Assembly: GCA_022640915.1 (NCBI GenBank)
Contig: JALCCT010000005.1
Coordinates: 1-64,000 of the forward strand
Reading direction: 5' to 3'
From: Bifidobacterium sp.
GTDB lineage: Bacteria > Actinomycetota > Actinomycetes > Actinomycetales > Bifidobacteriaceae
Length of the DNA: 64,000 nucleotides
Shown piece after piece: positions 45,623 through 59,337 of the stretch; the stretch's first letter is position 1; each line of letters begins with the position of its first letter. Made by a program: the position numbers and the translations under genes. Below the pieces are notes generated by a model that saw only the letters and a program-made list of their open reading frames with translations, had not been told where the DNA came from and ran no database searches.

Positions 45623-46986
45623 GCAAGCACACTCAACAGACGCGCCTATGCGGCCACGACACCTATGGATATGAAGAAGGGAATACGATATCCCCGCCGC
45701 TGCCCGATGACACTATCCTGTCGGATACCACGACAGTGAAAAACCATACGAAGCTCTCAGACAATACTCTCAAAACCACGCCTCCGTACGAAGCCATGGC
45801 GACACCCGAAGCAAACCGGTGGATTCCGCTGCCAGATCTGACGGTGCTGTCAGATGCCACTGCACTGTCCGACGTTGAGACCGCGCGGAAGTCCTTTGCT
45901 GAGCCCACGGCCCGAAACACTGTCACAGAGCAGCAGCACTCCCGACTGAGTACAAACGCAGCCGACATTGGCGAATCAATCGCGTCTGAACATGCGCCTC
46001 CACGGGGCGGAGCACATTTCATGGCTGACATCGCACGCTTCCAACAGTCTTTCACGATGCTGACAAAAACAGTTTCGCGGGGACTCGTCGGCAAGTTCAC
46101 GGTTGTCAAGCTCTGCGTCACGGCTTTGCTTGCGGGCGGGCACATCCTGCTGCAGGACGATCCCGGAACGGGTAAAACCCAGCTTGCGCGCGCTCTAGCC
46201 CGAGCCATCGATTCCCCTTGCCGTCGCATCCAGTTCACCGCCGACCTGCTACCTTCGGACGTGATCGGCGTAACCTATTACGAGCGCGATACAGGATCCT
46301 TCGCTTTCCACAAAGGACCGGTATTCGCGTCTATAGTGCTTGCCGACGAAATCAACCGGGCCTCGCCCAAGACCCAATCGGCGTTGCTCGAGGTTATGGA
46401 AGAACGTCAGGTAACCGTAGACGGCACCTCGCATCAGGCCCCCAACCCATTCATTGTCATCGCTACCCAAAACCCAAGTGACCACTTGGGCACCTATGCG
46501 CTGCCCCAAGCCCAGCTGGACCGCTTCCTCATCAGGACTTCGATCGGGCATCCAAGCCATGCAGACAGTGTGGCGCTGCTCCAGCAAAGCCACATTCGAG
46601 ATCGTTCGAAGCTAATCGTGCCAGCACTCGACGGCGAGGCTATCCTTGCGCTGCAAGGCATAGCCCGGCAGGTGCATATCGATGGCAGCATCCTCTCCTA
46701 CATCATGCGACTGGTCGAGGCGACGCGTCAGGATGAACGGCTAGCCGCTGGTTCATCGCTGCGCGGCGGGCTGGCCTTGGCACGCTGCTGCCAAGTCTGG
46801 GCAGCCTCGCAAGGGCGGGCATACGTCATACCCGATGATGTGCGCGAGCTCGTGCCAGCCACACTCGCCCATCGTCTCACTGTCACGTCTGAAACATCGT
46901 TCGCAGCAATCAGTACGCGTCAGATCATCGAGGAAATCCTTGATCAAGTCGCCACGCCGCGCGATGACGGCGCCGGAAAAGCATAG
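45619..46986 (+). CDS. moxR: MoxR-type AAA ATPase with Thr/Ser-rich N-terminal tail
   Basis: 455 residues. The AAA module begins near residue 135: Walker A DDPGTGKTQLARALA, Walker B SIVLADEINRASPKTQSALL, sensor VIATQNPSDHLGTYALPQAQ and the Arg-rich LDRFLIR, then the lid domain. MoxR proteins act as chaperone-like ATPases that work with von Willebrand or DUF58 partners. The first ~130 residues are unusual: low-complexity, with four L-S-D units at 34–36, 46–48, 77–79 and 83–85, two in near-identical contexts (PLPDDTILSD and PLPDLTVLSD). This tail is a plausible target of the cluster kinase. The gene overlaps fn3 as ATGA; GAGGAG precedes it. Confidence 0.92.
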   Translation: MSKHTQQTRLCGHDTYGYEEGNTISPPLPDDTILSDTTTVKNHTKLSDNTLKTTPPYEAMATPEANRWIPLPDLTVLSDATALSDVETARKSFAEPTARNTVTEQQHSRLSTNAADIGESIASEHAPPRGGAHFMADIARFQQSFTMLTKTVSRGLVGKFTVVKLCVTALLAGGHILLQDDPGTGKTQLARALARAIDSPCRRIQFTADLLPSDVIGVTYYERDTGSFAFHKGPVFASIVLADEINRASPKTQSALLEVMEERQVTVDGTSHQAPNPFIVIATQNPSDHLGTYALPQAQLDRFLIRTSIGHPSHADSVALLQQSHIRDRSKLIVPALDGEAILALQGIARQVHIDGSILSYIMRLVEATRQDERLAAGSSLRGGLALARCCQVWAASQGRAYVIPDDVRELVPATLAHRLTVTSETSFAAISTRQIIEEILDQVATPRDDGAGKA

Positions 46987-46995
46987 GAGATGAAG

Positions 46996-48300
46996 ATGAT
47001 GATATACCCCCTTTCGCTACAGCGACCTGGTGCAGGACAACGGCGAAGCCTACGCCAATTACTCCAAAGCACACGCGCCCGTCTTCTCGATTCGCTCAGG
47101 CACAAGGCCGGTTCCCTCCAGCCCGTCCACTCATCCAGATGCAACCGGCTCACACTACTTGTCTCCGCACGTCTTTCAACGTTGGGATGGATTGCATCCG
47201 GACTCTGCGTAGTATGCTTACTCGCCTTCCTTATCACTGGCTGGCACGAGTTGTTGGCATGCGGCATAACGACGCTGGTTTTGCTGGTCTGTTCCGCATG
47301 GTCGTCAACAGACCGCACACTTATCGACGCCCGCGTGCAAGTCGATCGATGTCGTGTCAGCGCACACGAGCGCATCGCTCTGACGATTCTTGTGCGCAAT
47401 CCCGGTAAATTGTCGGCCCGCGCCATGCAGGGCTCCCTCAGTATGGGCGAGTCCCGTGCAGATGTGCGCATTCCCGCGTTGGCACCTTATCGCAGCGAAC
47501 GCATCACACGCACGTATATGGCCACGAACAGGGCGGCAATCCAGATCGGGCGGTTTTCGGTCCGCGTCGGCGACCCCTTCGCATTGATACGCCGCCAAGA
47601 CATACTGACCGACACGCTGACAGTATATGTGCATCCACGCATCCTCGATCTCAATCTGTCCACTGCGGTGGGTCCGCGCGATATCGAGGGTCAAACCCAC
47701 GGCGGTACCGTCGACGATGATCTCGATTTCCATGGGTTGCGGCCGTATGCGCCAGGCGATGATATCCGTAACGTCCACTGGCTGAGCTCCGCGAAATCAG
47801 ATGAGCTGATGATCAGGCAATATGAGTCCACCGTGCGTGCCGGCTGTGCACTGAACATCGATCTTGATCCGAACGATTATCACAGCCGGGAGGAATTCGA
47901 GCTCGCCATTTCTCTCGGCGCTTCGCTGGGAGCGCGCGCACTGCGCGAGACCGAGATCCTGTTTATCCCCGGCAAGGCCGCATACCGTCGTGCAGAGAAT
48001 GTCGTGACGCTGCTCGACTGGTGCAGTACGCTTGAGCCCAAGGCGCGGCTCTCGTCGGATGTTCCCTATTGGACGCCACGGCCGCCGAATGCGGCAACAC
48101 ATTATCTCGCCGTCGGCTCTCTTGCCGACATCAACGCCATACGCCGCATGGCCGCGGCTCTTCATTCTCGGACTCGCACTGTCGTGCTTTGGGCCGATAT
48201 AGGAGCAACCATGTTTATCAGGCAAACACCTGACTTCACATTGGCGCGCTTCGGCGATTTGGAAGAGCTCGCCGCCGCAGCAGCGGGAGGCGCACTATGA
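46996..48300 (+). CDS. DUF58 domain protein
   Basis: About 434 residues. Two adjacent membrane helices near residues 60–105 (LGWIASGLCVVCLLAFLITG, CGITTLVLLVCSAW) are followed by a beta-rich region and the DUF58 core: DFHGLRPYAPGDDIRNVHW, then SSAKSDELMIRQYE. The rest resembles a von Willebrand A-like fold. I start at ATG 46996, 6 bases after AGGAG, because ATG 46990 directly abuts it. The gene starts 9 bases after moxR and overlaps the next gene as ATGA. In other bacteria MoxR, DUF58 and transglutaminase proteins work together at the envelope; the biochemical role is not established. Confidence 0.9.
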   Translation: MMIYPLSLQRPGAGQRRSLRQLLQSTRARLLDSLRHKAGSLQPVHSSRCNRLTLLVSARLSTLGWIASGLCVVCLLAFLITGWHELLACGITTLVLLVCSAWSSTDRTLIDARVQVDRCRVSAHERIALTILVRNPGKLSARAMQGSLSMGESRADVRIPALAPYRSERITRTYMATNRAAIQIGRFSVRVGDPFALIRRQDILTDTLTVYVHPRILDLNLSTAVGPRDIEGQTHGGTVDDDLDFHGLRPYAPGDDIRNVHWLSSAKSDELMIRQYESTVRAGCALNIDLDPNDYHSREEFELAISLGASLGARALRETEILFIPGKAAYRRAENVVTLLDWCSTLEPKARLSSDVPYWTPRPPNAATHYLAVGSLADINAIRRMAAALHSRTRTVVLWADIGATMFIRQTPDFTLARFGDLEELAAAAAGGAL

Positions 48301-51053
48301 ATGCGCGAACCAGCGCCTTGCAGATCCACACACCGCGCAGTACGACGATACCGAAAATGCCGAAGCCGACCAGCTTCATATCGCAGCAAAGAGCACTGCC
48401 CCGAAGCGGCACCGGCGCGTGGTTTCACCGCGAGCAGGCTGCAGGCAGCCGGAATCCACTGCAACCACTAGACGCTACAACGCATGAACCTAGCGACAGT
48501 CATGCGCACGGCATTCCCTCGCCTGCCTATCTGCAGCAAGCCGTCGGCCTTTGCGTTGCCATTATTCTCAATCTGCTGGCTTCGGCGGAAATGGCGGGCG
48601 TCTTCGGCTCTACATCATCTTGGATCAGTACAGCAGTTCCGGCAGCACTGATGGGCGCCATCGCCGGTCTGCTCGTCTCTGGCACGGGTATGCGAACGCG
48701 TAAAAGCCTGCCCATATTGCTGGTCGGCCAATGTGTCATCGGACCGACGATAGCGTTGCGAGATACCGCTGCACTCGGCTTCATACCGACATGGCGAACC
48801 ATTACGGAAGGCCTGAAATCTGCAATTGGATCATTCACATACGTGCTCGCCCTTCCTGTTCCCATAGATATCCGAGACGGGGGACTTGCCACGCAGTGCC
48901 TTATGGCGCTATGGACGCCCATGCTATGGTGCACATTCTTTTCCGCGACAGCAGCGCTTACCGCTGCACGATGCCGAAACGCACTGTTGTGCGTTCCTGT
49001 GGGCGTGAATCTCGCGATTGCAGCGTATCTCGGCACTGTCAGAAACGGCGTTGAGGACATCACGCTCATCATTCGCGGAGCAGCCATCGCCCTAACGTTT
49101 GTGCTATGGCTCTCTTGGAGCAATCATGCTTCCGGGCGAAACCATGTGTGGAATCGCCACGATTGGCTCATCATTGCAATCACTTGCCTATGCGCAGGCG
49201 CCATCGCGTTCCCAGCCTGTTACGCGTTCCCCCGCGATCGCATGGTCGGACGCGAACGCTACGAACCGCCTTCCATCGCACTGAACCAGACGAGTCCACT
49301 CAGCGGCATGCGGTGGTATATCAGGAATCATAAGGATGATGTCGTGCTCATCGTGCAGGGGCTCTCCTCACATGTCCCAATACGGATGGCGGTCATGGAC
49401 CGTTTCGACGGCAATGTCTGGAACCTTTCTGATACCATCGTGGCCGGCAGCTCATCGGATTTCCGCCTCATCGGCACAACAGCCAACACTCCGCGGCAAC
49501 AAGGGGCGCGCGTCACAGCGACGTTCACTGTTGCCGTTGACCTGCCGGATCAGTGGTTGCCGACCGCTGGGATCGTCACGGGTATTGCACTGCCAGGAAA
49601 GGCATCAGCAGCCCACGCCACAGGCAAATCGGCAGACGATCAGCAGGATGCTTACGCCGTGCGCGACGTGTATTACAACCAGAGCACCCAAACGGCGACG
49701 TTATCTGAACCTCTTTGGGCGGAAAACAGCTATGTCGTGTCCGCAACAATGCCAGCGGATGTTCCGCAAGCGCGTATCAGCGCAGCGAAACCAGCGCAAA
49801 CGGCAGGTGCCGTAATGCCAACCGACCATATCCCAGAATCGGCGAGTGCTATGGCTCGTTCGTTGACAGCGGGCATCGATGGTGGGCAAGCAGCACAAGC
49901 TTTGGTGCAAGGATTACGGGACAACGGCTGGTTTTCGCATGGCATGGGCGGAGAATATCCTTCTGCTCCAGGACATGGCCATCACCGCATCGATCAGCTG
50001 CTGTCTGGGAAGGCGATGGTGGGCGATAGCGAACAGTATGCCTCGGCCATGGCGCTGATGGCACGTGCAATCGGACTGCGCTCGCGCGTAGTACTCGGTT
50101 TTCGCGCGAAAAGTCATCAGGATCAAGACCCAACAGCAACCCAGCCACTCATGCCCGAAGGCGCCGAGTCAAACAGGCAACCTCCAATTCGCAGCGAGTC
50201 CCCGTCAAGCACACACAAGCAACTGTTCACCGGTAACGACATCGAAGCATGGGTGGAAATCGAATTATCGGGTCTAGGCTGGGTGGCGTTCTACCCGACG
50301 CCTGAAGAAAGCAAAGTGCCCAATGAGGACGTCATATCTGCCCCGCCTAACCCGCATACGCTGCGACGCCAGCCTCCCCCACCACTGACTGATCCCTTGG
50401 GTGACGAACGCATGGAGCACACTGGTTCGGTCACTGGCGGACGCAACGCCGAAGCATCGGAACCGGATTCGGTCGTTCATCCGATGCGCCGCATTATGAC
50501 GCGAATAGCGCTATATGGCCTACCTGCGTGGCTCATGCTGATGGCTGGCGTGTCGATCATGCTGGCGAACGCATTGCAGCTGGCAGGGTTGCGTCGCCGC
50601 GGGCCGCCGGGCAAGCGGGCCGAATCAGCTTGGGATTCGGTATGTTTGTTGGCCTGGCGTATCGGTATCTGTCAAGCCGGTCCGAAATCTATGAGCACAC
50701 GGCGTATGCAGGCGGCGGCGCTTGACGCTGAATTCGCACCCAGTGAGCGAACAGCGCTAAAACGATTGTGCGATCAGGCCGATAAAGCCGCTTTCTCCGG
50801 CCTGACAACCACTGAAGAGACCGCACAAGACTGCTGGAGGGATGCCGACCGACTCCGTTCCGCCCTGCTAAGCCATCACACGCTCACCAAACGCCTGATC
50901 GCAGGACTGACGTTCCAGCGCATACCATCGGCGTCAGGCGCCGCATATCTGGCATTTGCTCGCGCACGTTATTCTCCAAGCGCCTGCCAGTATCCGTTCC
51001 GCAGGCTCGTTGCACGACAAGCAGCCAAGAGCATTGCTGCAGCCTCACCGTAG
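48297..51053 (+). CDS. tgm: Multi-pass membrane protein with a transglutaminase-fold domain lacking the catalytic triad
   Basis: 918 residues. A polar N-terminus of ~75 residues precedes a block of hydrophobic helices (about 77–290, e.g. AVGLCVAIILNLLASAEM and PAALMGAIAGLLVSGTG). An outward domain of about 440 residues follows, then one more helix near 735–765 (LYGLPAWLMLMAGVSIMLAN) and a cytoplasmic tail. The transglutaminase-like core reads VGDSEQYASAMALMARAIGL and GNDIEAWVEIELSGLGWVAF. In active members these motifs are G-x-C-E-Q-F, H-A-W and F-D-P-T-P. Here the three catalytic positions are Ser578, Glu650 and Tyr666, so the domain is probably not an enzyme. It ends the PFNA-type cluster. 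Confidence 0.9.
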   Translation: MNARTSALQIHTPRSTTIPKMPKPTSFISQQRALPRSGTGAWFHREQAAGSRNPLQPLDATTHEPSDSHAHGIPSPAYLQQAVGLCVAIILNLLASAEMAGVFGSTSSWISTAVPAALMGAIAGLLVSGTGMRTRKSLPILLVGQCVIGPTIALRDTAALGFIPTWRTITEGLKSAIGSFTYVLALPVPIDIRDGGLATQCLMALWTPMLWCTFFSATAALTAARCRNALLCVPVGVNLAIAAYLGTVRNGVEDITLIIRGAAIALTFVLWLSWSNHASGRNHVWNRHDWLIIAITCLCAGAIAFPACYAFPRDRMVGRERYEPPSIALNQTSPLSGMRWYIRNHKDDVVLIVQGLSSHVPIRMAVMDRFDGNVWNLSDTIVAGSSSDFRLIGTTANTPRQQGARVTATFTVAVDLPDQWLPTAGIVTGIALPGKASAAHATGKSADDQQDAYAVRDVYYNQSTQTATLSEPLWAENSYVVSATMPADVPQARISAAKPAQTAGAVMPTDHIPESASAMARSLTAGIDGGQAAQALVQGLRDNGWFSHGMGGEYPSAPGHGHHRIDQLLSGKAMVGDSEQYASAMALMARAIGLRSRVVLGFRAKSHQDQDPTATQPLMPEGAESNRQPPIRSESPSSTHKQLFTGNDIEAWVEIELSGLGWVAFYPTPEESKVPNEDVISAPPNPHTLRRQPPPPLTDPLGDERMEHTGSVTGGRNAEASEPDSVVHPMRRIMTRIALYGLPAWLMLMAGVSIMLANALQLAGLRRRGPPGKRAESAWDSVCLLAWRIGICQAGPKSMSTRRMQAAALDAEFAPSERTALKRLCDQADKAAFSGLTTTEETAQDCWRDADRLRSALLSHHTLTKRLIAGLTFQRIPSASGAAYLAFARARYSPSACQYPFRRLVARQAAKSIAAASP

Positions 51054-51131
51054 CAGACGCGACGCGTATACATACCACACGTATCTCGTGGCTGCGCATT
51101 ATAAAGCGCAGCTCAATGAGCCGCAAACGCG

Positions 51132-51175
51132 AATGGCGTCGTGACGATATACGAATATATCGTCACGACGCCATT
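51132..51175. terminator. Perfect 20-bp hairpin between convergent tgm and rpoC
   Basis: 51132–51151 (starting AATGGCGTCGTGACG) and 51156–51175 are exact reverse complements around the tetraloop CGAA. The hairpin sits about 80 bases after the tgm stop and 65 bases after the rpoC stop on the other strand, so it can serve both directions. No T-tract flanks it on either side. Confidence 0.8.
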
Positions 51176-51240
51176 ACATCCAGCCAACTCTCGCCAGCAC
51201 AAGAACGGCAGATCCGCAGACCGGCGGGCCAGCGAACAAC

Positions 51241-55248
<4,008 letters not shown>

Positions 55249-55499
55249 TCTTATGTCCTGTCTATACGTTTATCAATACTGCGCGTTTATGAATCTGTGT
55301 TATCTAGTGATGCGTCGCCTATTGCACTGCTCATGCTCGTTGCCTTCGGTGATCGCGATCGCCGCTATGACCTGTTATGCGGCCCGTGCGTCCGGCTGCT
55401 TGCCCATCTCCCACAGCCGGTCGCCTGCGCCGATTGCCCTAACTGCTGCAACAACCCGGCGCCCGGCATGTGGAAGAAGGACGTGGCCGTGTTCGCTCA

Positions 55500-58400
55500 T
55501 CAGCGGTATTCGGGTTCCTGTGCGGCCTGCTCCTCCTTGGCGGAGGCATCAGGCCTGGCGCCAATGTTGAAGCCGAGATCCTCGGAGGCCGACATCGCCT
55601 CGTCGTCGTCCTCGTCGCTCATATCGATTGCCACGCCTTCGGCGTTGAGTACTTCGACGTTGAGCGAAAGGGACTGCATTTCCTTGAGCAGCACCTTGAA
55701 GGACTCAGGAACGCCTGACGGCGGCAGGTTCTCGCCTTTGACTATGGAGCCATAGGCGCGCACACGACCATCAACGTCATCAGACTTGGTGGTCATCATT
55801 TCGTGCAGCGTAAATGCAGCGCCGTAGGCCTCCAGAGCCCACACCTCCATTTCGCCGAATCGCTGGCCGCCGAACTGGGCCTTGCCGCCCAACGGCTGCT
55901 GGGTGATCATCGAGTACGGACCAGTGGAACGTGCGTGGATCTTGTCATCGACCAGGTGATGCAGCTTGAGCATGTACATGTAGCCAACCGAGATCGGCTT
56001 GGGGAATGGTTCGCCAGTGCGGCCGTCGAAGAGGACAGCCTTGCCGCTGTCACGCACGAGCCGGTCGCCGTCGCGATCTGACAGCGTAGTCGACAGTAGG
56101 CCGCGCAACGTGTCAGGGCGCACGCCGTCGAACACCGGAGTGGCGACCGGAGTGCCCGGCTCGCCCTTTTCGGCGCCGTTAGGCACGAACTTCTTCCATT
56201 CGGCCTCCATATCCGGGTCAAGGGAGATGTCCCAGCCGGCATGGGCGATCCAGCCCAAGTGCAGTTCGAGCACCTGACCCAGGTTCATACGCGAAGGCAC
56301 TCCCAAGGGGTTGAGCATGATATCGATCGGGGTGCCATCCTCAAGGAACGGCATGTCCTCCTCGGGCAGGATGCGCGAGATGCAGCCCTTGTTGCCGTGG
56401 CGTCCGGAAAGCTTGTCTCCCACCGTGATCTTGCGGTGCTGGGCGATATAGACGCGAATCATCTGGTTGACGCCGTTGGGCAACTCGTCGCCGTCGTCTT
56501 CAGCGTCTTCGCGCGTGACCTCTTTGACCGAGATCACGGTGCCGGTTTCGCCGTGAGGCACACGCAGCGAGGTGTCGCGCACCTCGCGGCTCTTCTCGCC
56601 GAAGATCGCACGCAGCAGCCGTTCCTCCGGGGTCAGCTCGGTCTCGCCCTTCGGCGTGACCTTGCCCACGAGGATATCACCGGCCTCGACTTCGGCACCG
56701 ATGCGGATGATGCCGCGCTCGTCGAGGTTCGCCACTGCGTCCTCGCCAACATTTGGCAGGTCGCGGGTGATCTCTTCGGCACCCAGCTTTGTTTCGCGCG
56801 CATCGATTTCGTATTCCTCGATGTGGATGGAACTGAGCGTGTCATCCTGCACGAGACGCTGCGAGATGATCACGGCGTCCTCGTAGTTGTAACCGTTCCA
56901 AGGCATGAAGGCAACGAGAAGGTTCTTTCCCAGCGCCATCTCGCCCTTTTCGGTGGCTGGGCCATCAGCCAACACGGTGCCCGCCTCGACGCGCTCACCG
57001 TCTTTGATCAGCGGCACCTGGTTGTAGCAGGTAGTTTGGTTGGAGCGCTGGAACTTGGCCAGCTTATAGCTGGACTGCGTTCCATCGTCGTTCATCACAC
57101 GGATGATATCGGCGGAAACGTAGGTAGCCACGCCCGGCTTCTCAGCCAGCACGGTATCGCCGGAATCGTAGGCGGAACGCCATTCAGAGCCGGTTCCCAC
57201 CAACGGGCGCTCCGACTTGACCAGCGGCACGGCCTGGCGCTGCATGTTGGTTCCCATCAGCGCGCGGTGGCCTTCGTCGTGTTCGAGGAAGGGAATGAGT
57301 GAGGCACCGACCGAGACCATCTGGCGCGGAGAGACGTCCATGTAATCGACCATGTCGATCGGGACATCCTCGGCCTCACCTGCGGCGTCACGGACCAGTG
57401 CCGTCTTCGCCACGAAGTCGCCTTTGTCGTCAATCTCCTGATTGGCCTGCGCGATGACGTGCTCGGTCTCCTGATCGGCAGTCATGTAGATGACCTCATC
57501 AGTGACGTGACCGTTTTCGACTTTGCGATACGGGGTCTCAATGAAGCCGAAGGGGTTGACGCGCCCGAAGGTGGCCAGCGAGCCGATCAGGCCGATGTTC
57601 GGACCTTCAGGGGATTCGATCGGGCACATGCGCCCGAAATGGCTCGGATGCACATCGCGCACCTCCATTGAGGCGCGGTCGCGCGACAGGCCGCCGGGGC
57701 CTAGGGCCGAGAGACGGCGCTTGTTGGTCACACCGGAGAGCGGATTGTTCTGATCCATGAACTGGCTCAGCTGCGAGGTGCCGAAGAATTCCTTGATCGT
57801 GGCATTCACCGGGCGAATGTTGATCAGCGACTGCGGAGTGATAGCCTCAGCGTCCTGCGTGGTCATGCGCTCGCGCACGACGCGCTCCATACGGCTCAAG
57901 CCTGTGCGCAGCTGATTCTGGATCAGCTCACCAACCTGGCGAATGCGGCGGTTGCCGAAGTGGTCGATATCGTCTACGTCGACGCGCAGCTGCACATCCT
58001 CACCGTCCCGTTTGCCGGGGAAGGTCTTGTCCCCGGCGTGCAGGGAGACGAGATACTTGATCGTGGCGATGATGTCGTCCGCGCTCAAGCTGCGATCGTT
58101 GATGTCGGTCTCAAGCCCGAGCTTGCGGTCGATCTTGTAGCGGCCCACGCGCGCCAAATCGTAGCGCTTGGTGTTGAAGTAGAAGGAGTCCAGCAGGTTG
58201 CGGCCGGCCTCGGGAGTCGGGGTGTCCGCTGGGCGAATCTTGCGGTACAGATCGGTCAGAGCGTCGTCCTGGGTTTCAATCGTTTCCTTTTCAAGGGCGT
58301 CCATAACCAGCGGATAGTCCTTAAAGGATGCTGCGATCTCGGCCTTGGTCATGCCGATAGCCATAAGGAACACGATAGCCGACTGCTTGCGCCTGCGATC

Positions 58401-59069
58401 CACACGCACGCCGAGCACATCGCGCTTGTCGATCTCGAATTCGAGCCATGCGCCACGGCTCGGGATGATCTTCGCGCCGAAGACCTCTTTGTCGGAGGTG
58501 CGGTCACGCGAGCGGTCGAAGTAGACGCCAGGCGAACGCACGAGCTGTGAAACGATGACGCGCTCAGTACCGCCGATGATGAACGTGCCGTGTGGGGTCT
58601 GCAGCGGGAAGTCGCCCATGAAGACGGTCTGGCTCTTGATTTCACCAGTATCGCCGTTCTCGAATTCGGCGTTGACGTAGAGCGGCGCGGAATAGGTGTA
58701 GTCCTTCTCCTTGCACTCTTGGACGGTGTGGCGTGGCTCCTCAAAGTAGGGATCGGAGAAGATCAGGCTCATGGTCTGAGCGAAGTTCTCGATCGGGGAG
58801 ATCTCTTGGAAGACCTCGTCGAGCCCGGACGTGTGGGCCACGGTGTTCGTGCCCTTCGCCTCGTCCTCCTCGACGCGCTGCTTCCAACGCTCGTTGCCGA
58901 TAAGCCAGTCAAAGCTGTCGGTCTGCACACCCAAGAGGTAGGGCACGTCGATGGGTTCCTTGATGGAACCGAAGTTCACGCGGTCCGATGCCTTATGAAG
59001 AGCAATGTCATGCTCGTCGGCGCGTGCGTTGATGGTGGTGGTATTCGTCATAGCTTGATGAGCAGCCAA
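55500..59069 (-). CDS. rpoB: DNA-directed RNA polymerase subunit beta
   Basis: About 1189 residues. The rifampicin region is [20 protein letters not shown] followed by [10 protein letters not shown]; the residue equivalent to E. coli His526 is Asn (codon AAC). Other conserved blocks include [35 protein letters not shown] and [10 protein letters not shown], with the C-terminal [16 protein letters not shown] propose TTG 59069 ([12 protein letters not shown]) as start because AAGGAA lies 6 bases before it. ATG 59051, seven residues in, has no site. The open frame to 59165 is not conserved. An acidic C-terminal tail is present. Confidence 0.97.
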   Translation of the reverse strand: MAAHQAMTNTTTINARADEHDIALHKASDRVNFGSIKEPIDVPYLLGVQTDSFDWLIGNERWKQRVEEDEAKGTNTVAHTSGLDEVFQEISPIENFAQTMSLIFSDPYFEEPRHTVQECKEKDYTYSAPLYVNAEFENGDTGEIKSQTVFMGDFPLQTPHGTFIIGGTERVIVSQLVRSPGVYFDRSRDRTSDKEVFGAKIIPSRGAWLEFEIDKRDVLGVRVDRRRKQSAIVFLMAIGMTKAEIAASFKDYPLVMDALEKETIETQDDALTDLYRKIRPADTPTPEAGRNLLDSFYFNTKRYDLARVGRYKIDRKLGLETDINDRSLSADDIIATIKYLVSLHAGDKTFPGKRDGEDVQLRVDVDDIDHFGNRRIRQVGELIQNQLRTGLSRMERVVRERMTTQDAEAITPQSLINIRPVNATIKEFFGTSQLSQFMDQNNPLSGVTNKRRLSALGPGGLSRDRASMEVRDVHPSHFGRMCPIESPEGPNIGLIGSLATFGRVNPFGFIETPYRKVENGHVTDEVIYMTADQETEHVIAQANQEIDDKGDFVAKTALVRDAAGEAEDVPIDMVDYMDVSPRQMVSVGASLIPFLEHDEGHRALMGTNMQRQAVPLVKSERPLVGTGSEWRSAYDSGDTVLAEKPGVATYVSADIIRVMNDDGTQSSYKLAKFQRSNQTTCYNQVPLIKDGERVEAGTVLADGPATEKGEMALGKNLLVAFMPWNGYNYEDAVIISQRLVQDDTLSSIHIEEYEIDARETKLGAEEITRDLPNVGEDAVANLDERGIIRIGAEVEAGDILVGKVTPKGETELTPEERLLRAIFGEKSREVRDTSLRVPHGETGTVISVKEVTREDAEDDGDELPNGVNQMIRVYIAQHRKITVGDKLSGRHGNKGCISRILPEEDMPFLEDGTPIDIMLNPLGVPSRMNLGQVLELHLGWIAHAGWDISLDPDMEAEWKKFVPNGAEKGEPGTPVATPVFDGVRPDTLRGLLSTTLSDRDGDRLVRDSGKAVLFDGRTGEPFPKPISVGYMYMLKLHHLVDDKIHARSTGPYSMITQQPLGGKAQFGGQRFGEMEVWALEAYGAAFTLHEMMTTKSDDVDGRVRAYGSIVKGENLPPSGVPESFKVLLKEMQSLSLNVEVLNAEGVAIDMSDEDDDEAMSASEDLGFNIGARPDASAKEEQAAQEPEYR

Positions 59070-59233
59070 TGGACGTTCCTTATCGCTCGCTTGTTCGTTT
59101 CGATCGTTTCGATCGATCTGTGCAATCAGAAGCCAGCGAGCCGCCCAGCACATACCCATACGCAAACCGCTATATGCTTGCTGCGATATGTGTTTTGAAT
59201 TCGCGGGCGCCTCGTTGACTTATCGGCATGCCC

Positions 59234-59262
59234 GCTATATGACACACTTCATGTAGAGACAA
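59234..59262 (-). promoter_or_regulatory. Candidate rpoBC promoter
   Basis: On the minus strand TTGTCT (59262–59257) and TATAGC (59239–59234) are 17 bases apart, about 165 bases upstream of rpoB. Each box matches consensus at four of six positions. The region between and the long leader are the only AT-enriched segment upstream of the gene. Confidence 0.5.
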
Positions 59263-59337
59263 TAGAATAGCACTTTCAACTCACCTGCGCAATCAACGTG
59301 CACCAAACCTCGCACTCGGCGTGTCGGAATCGTCAGA

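Noticed and set aside
55249..55499. Small gene in the 251-base rpoB–rpoC gap.
   Set aside because: No frame with a start, ribosome site and sensible composition; probably untranslated leader.
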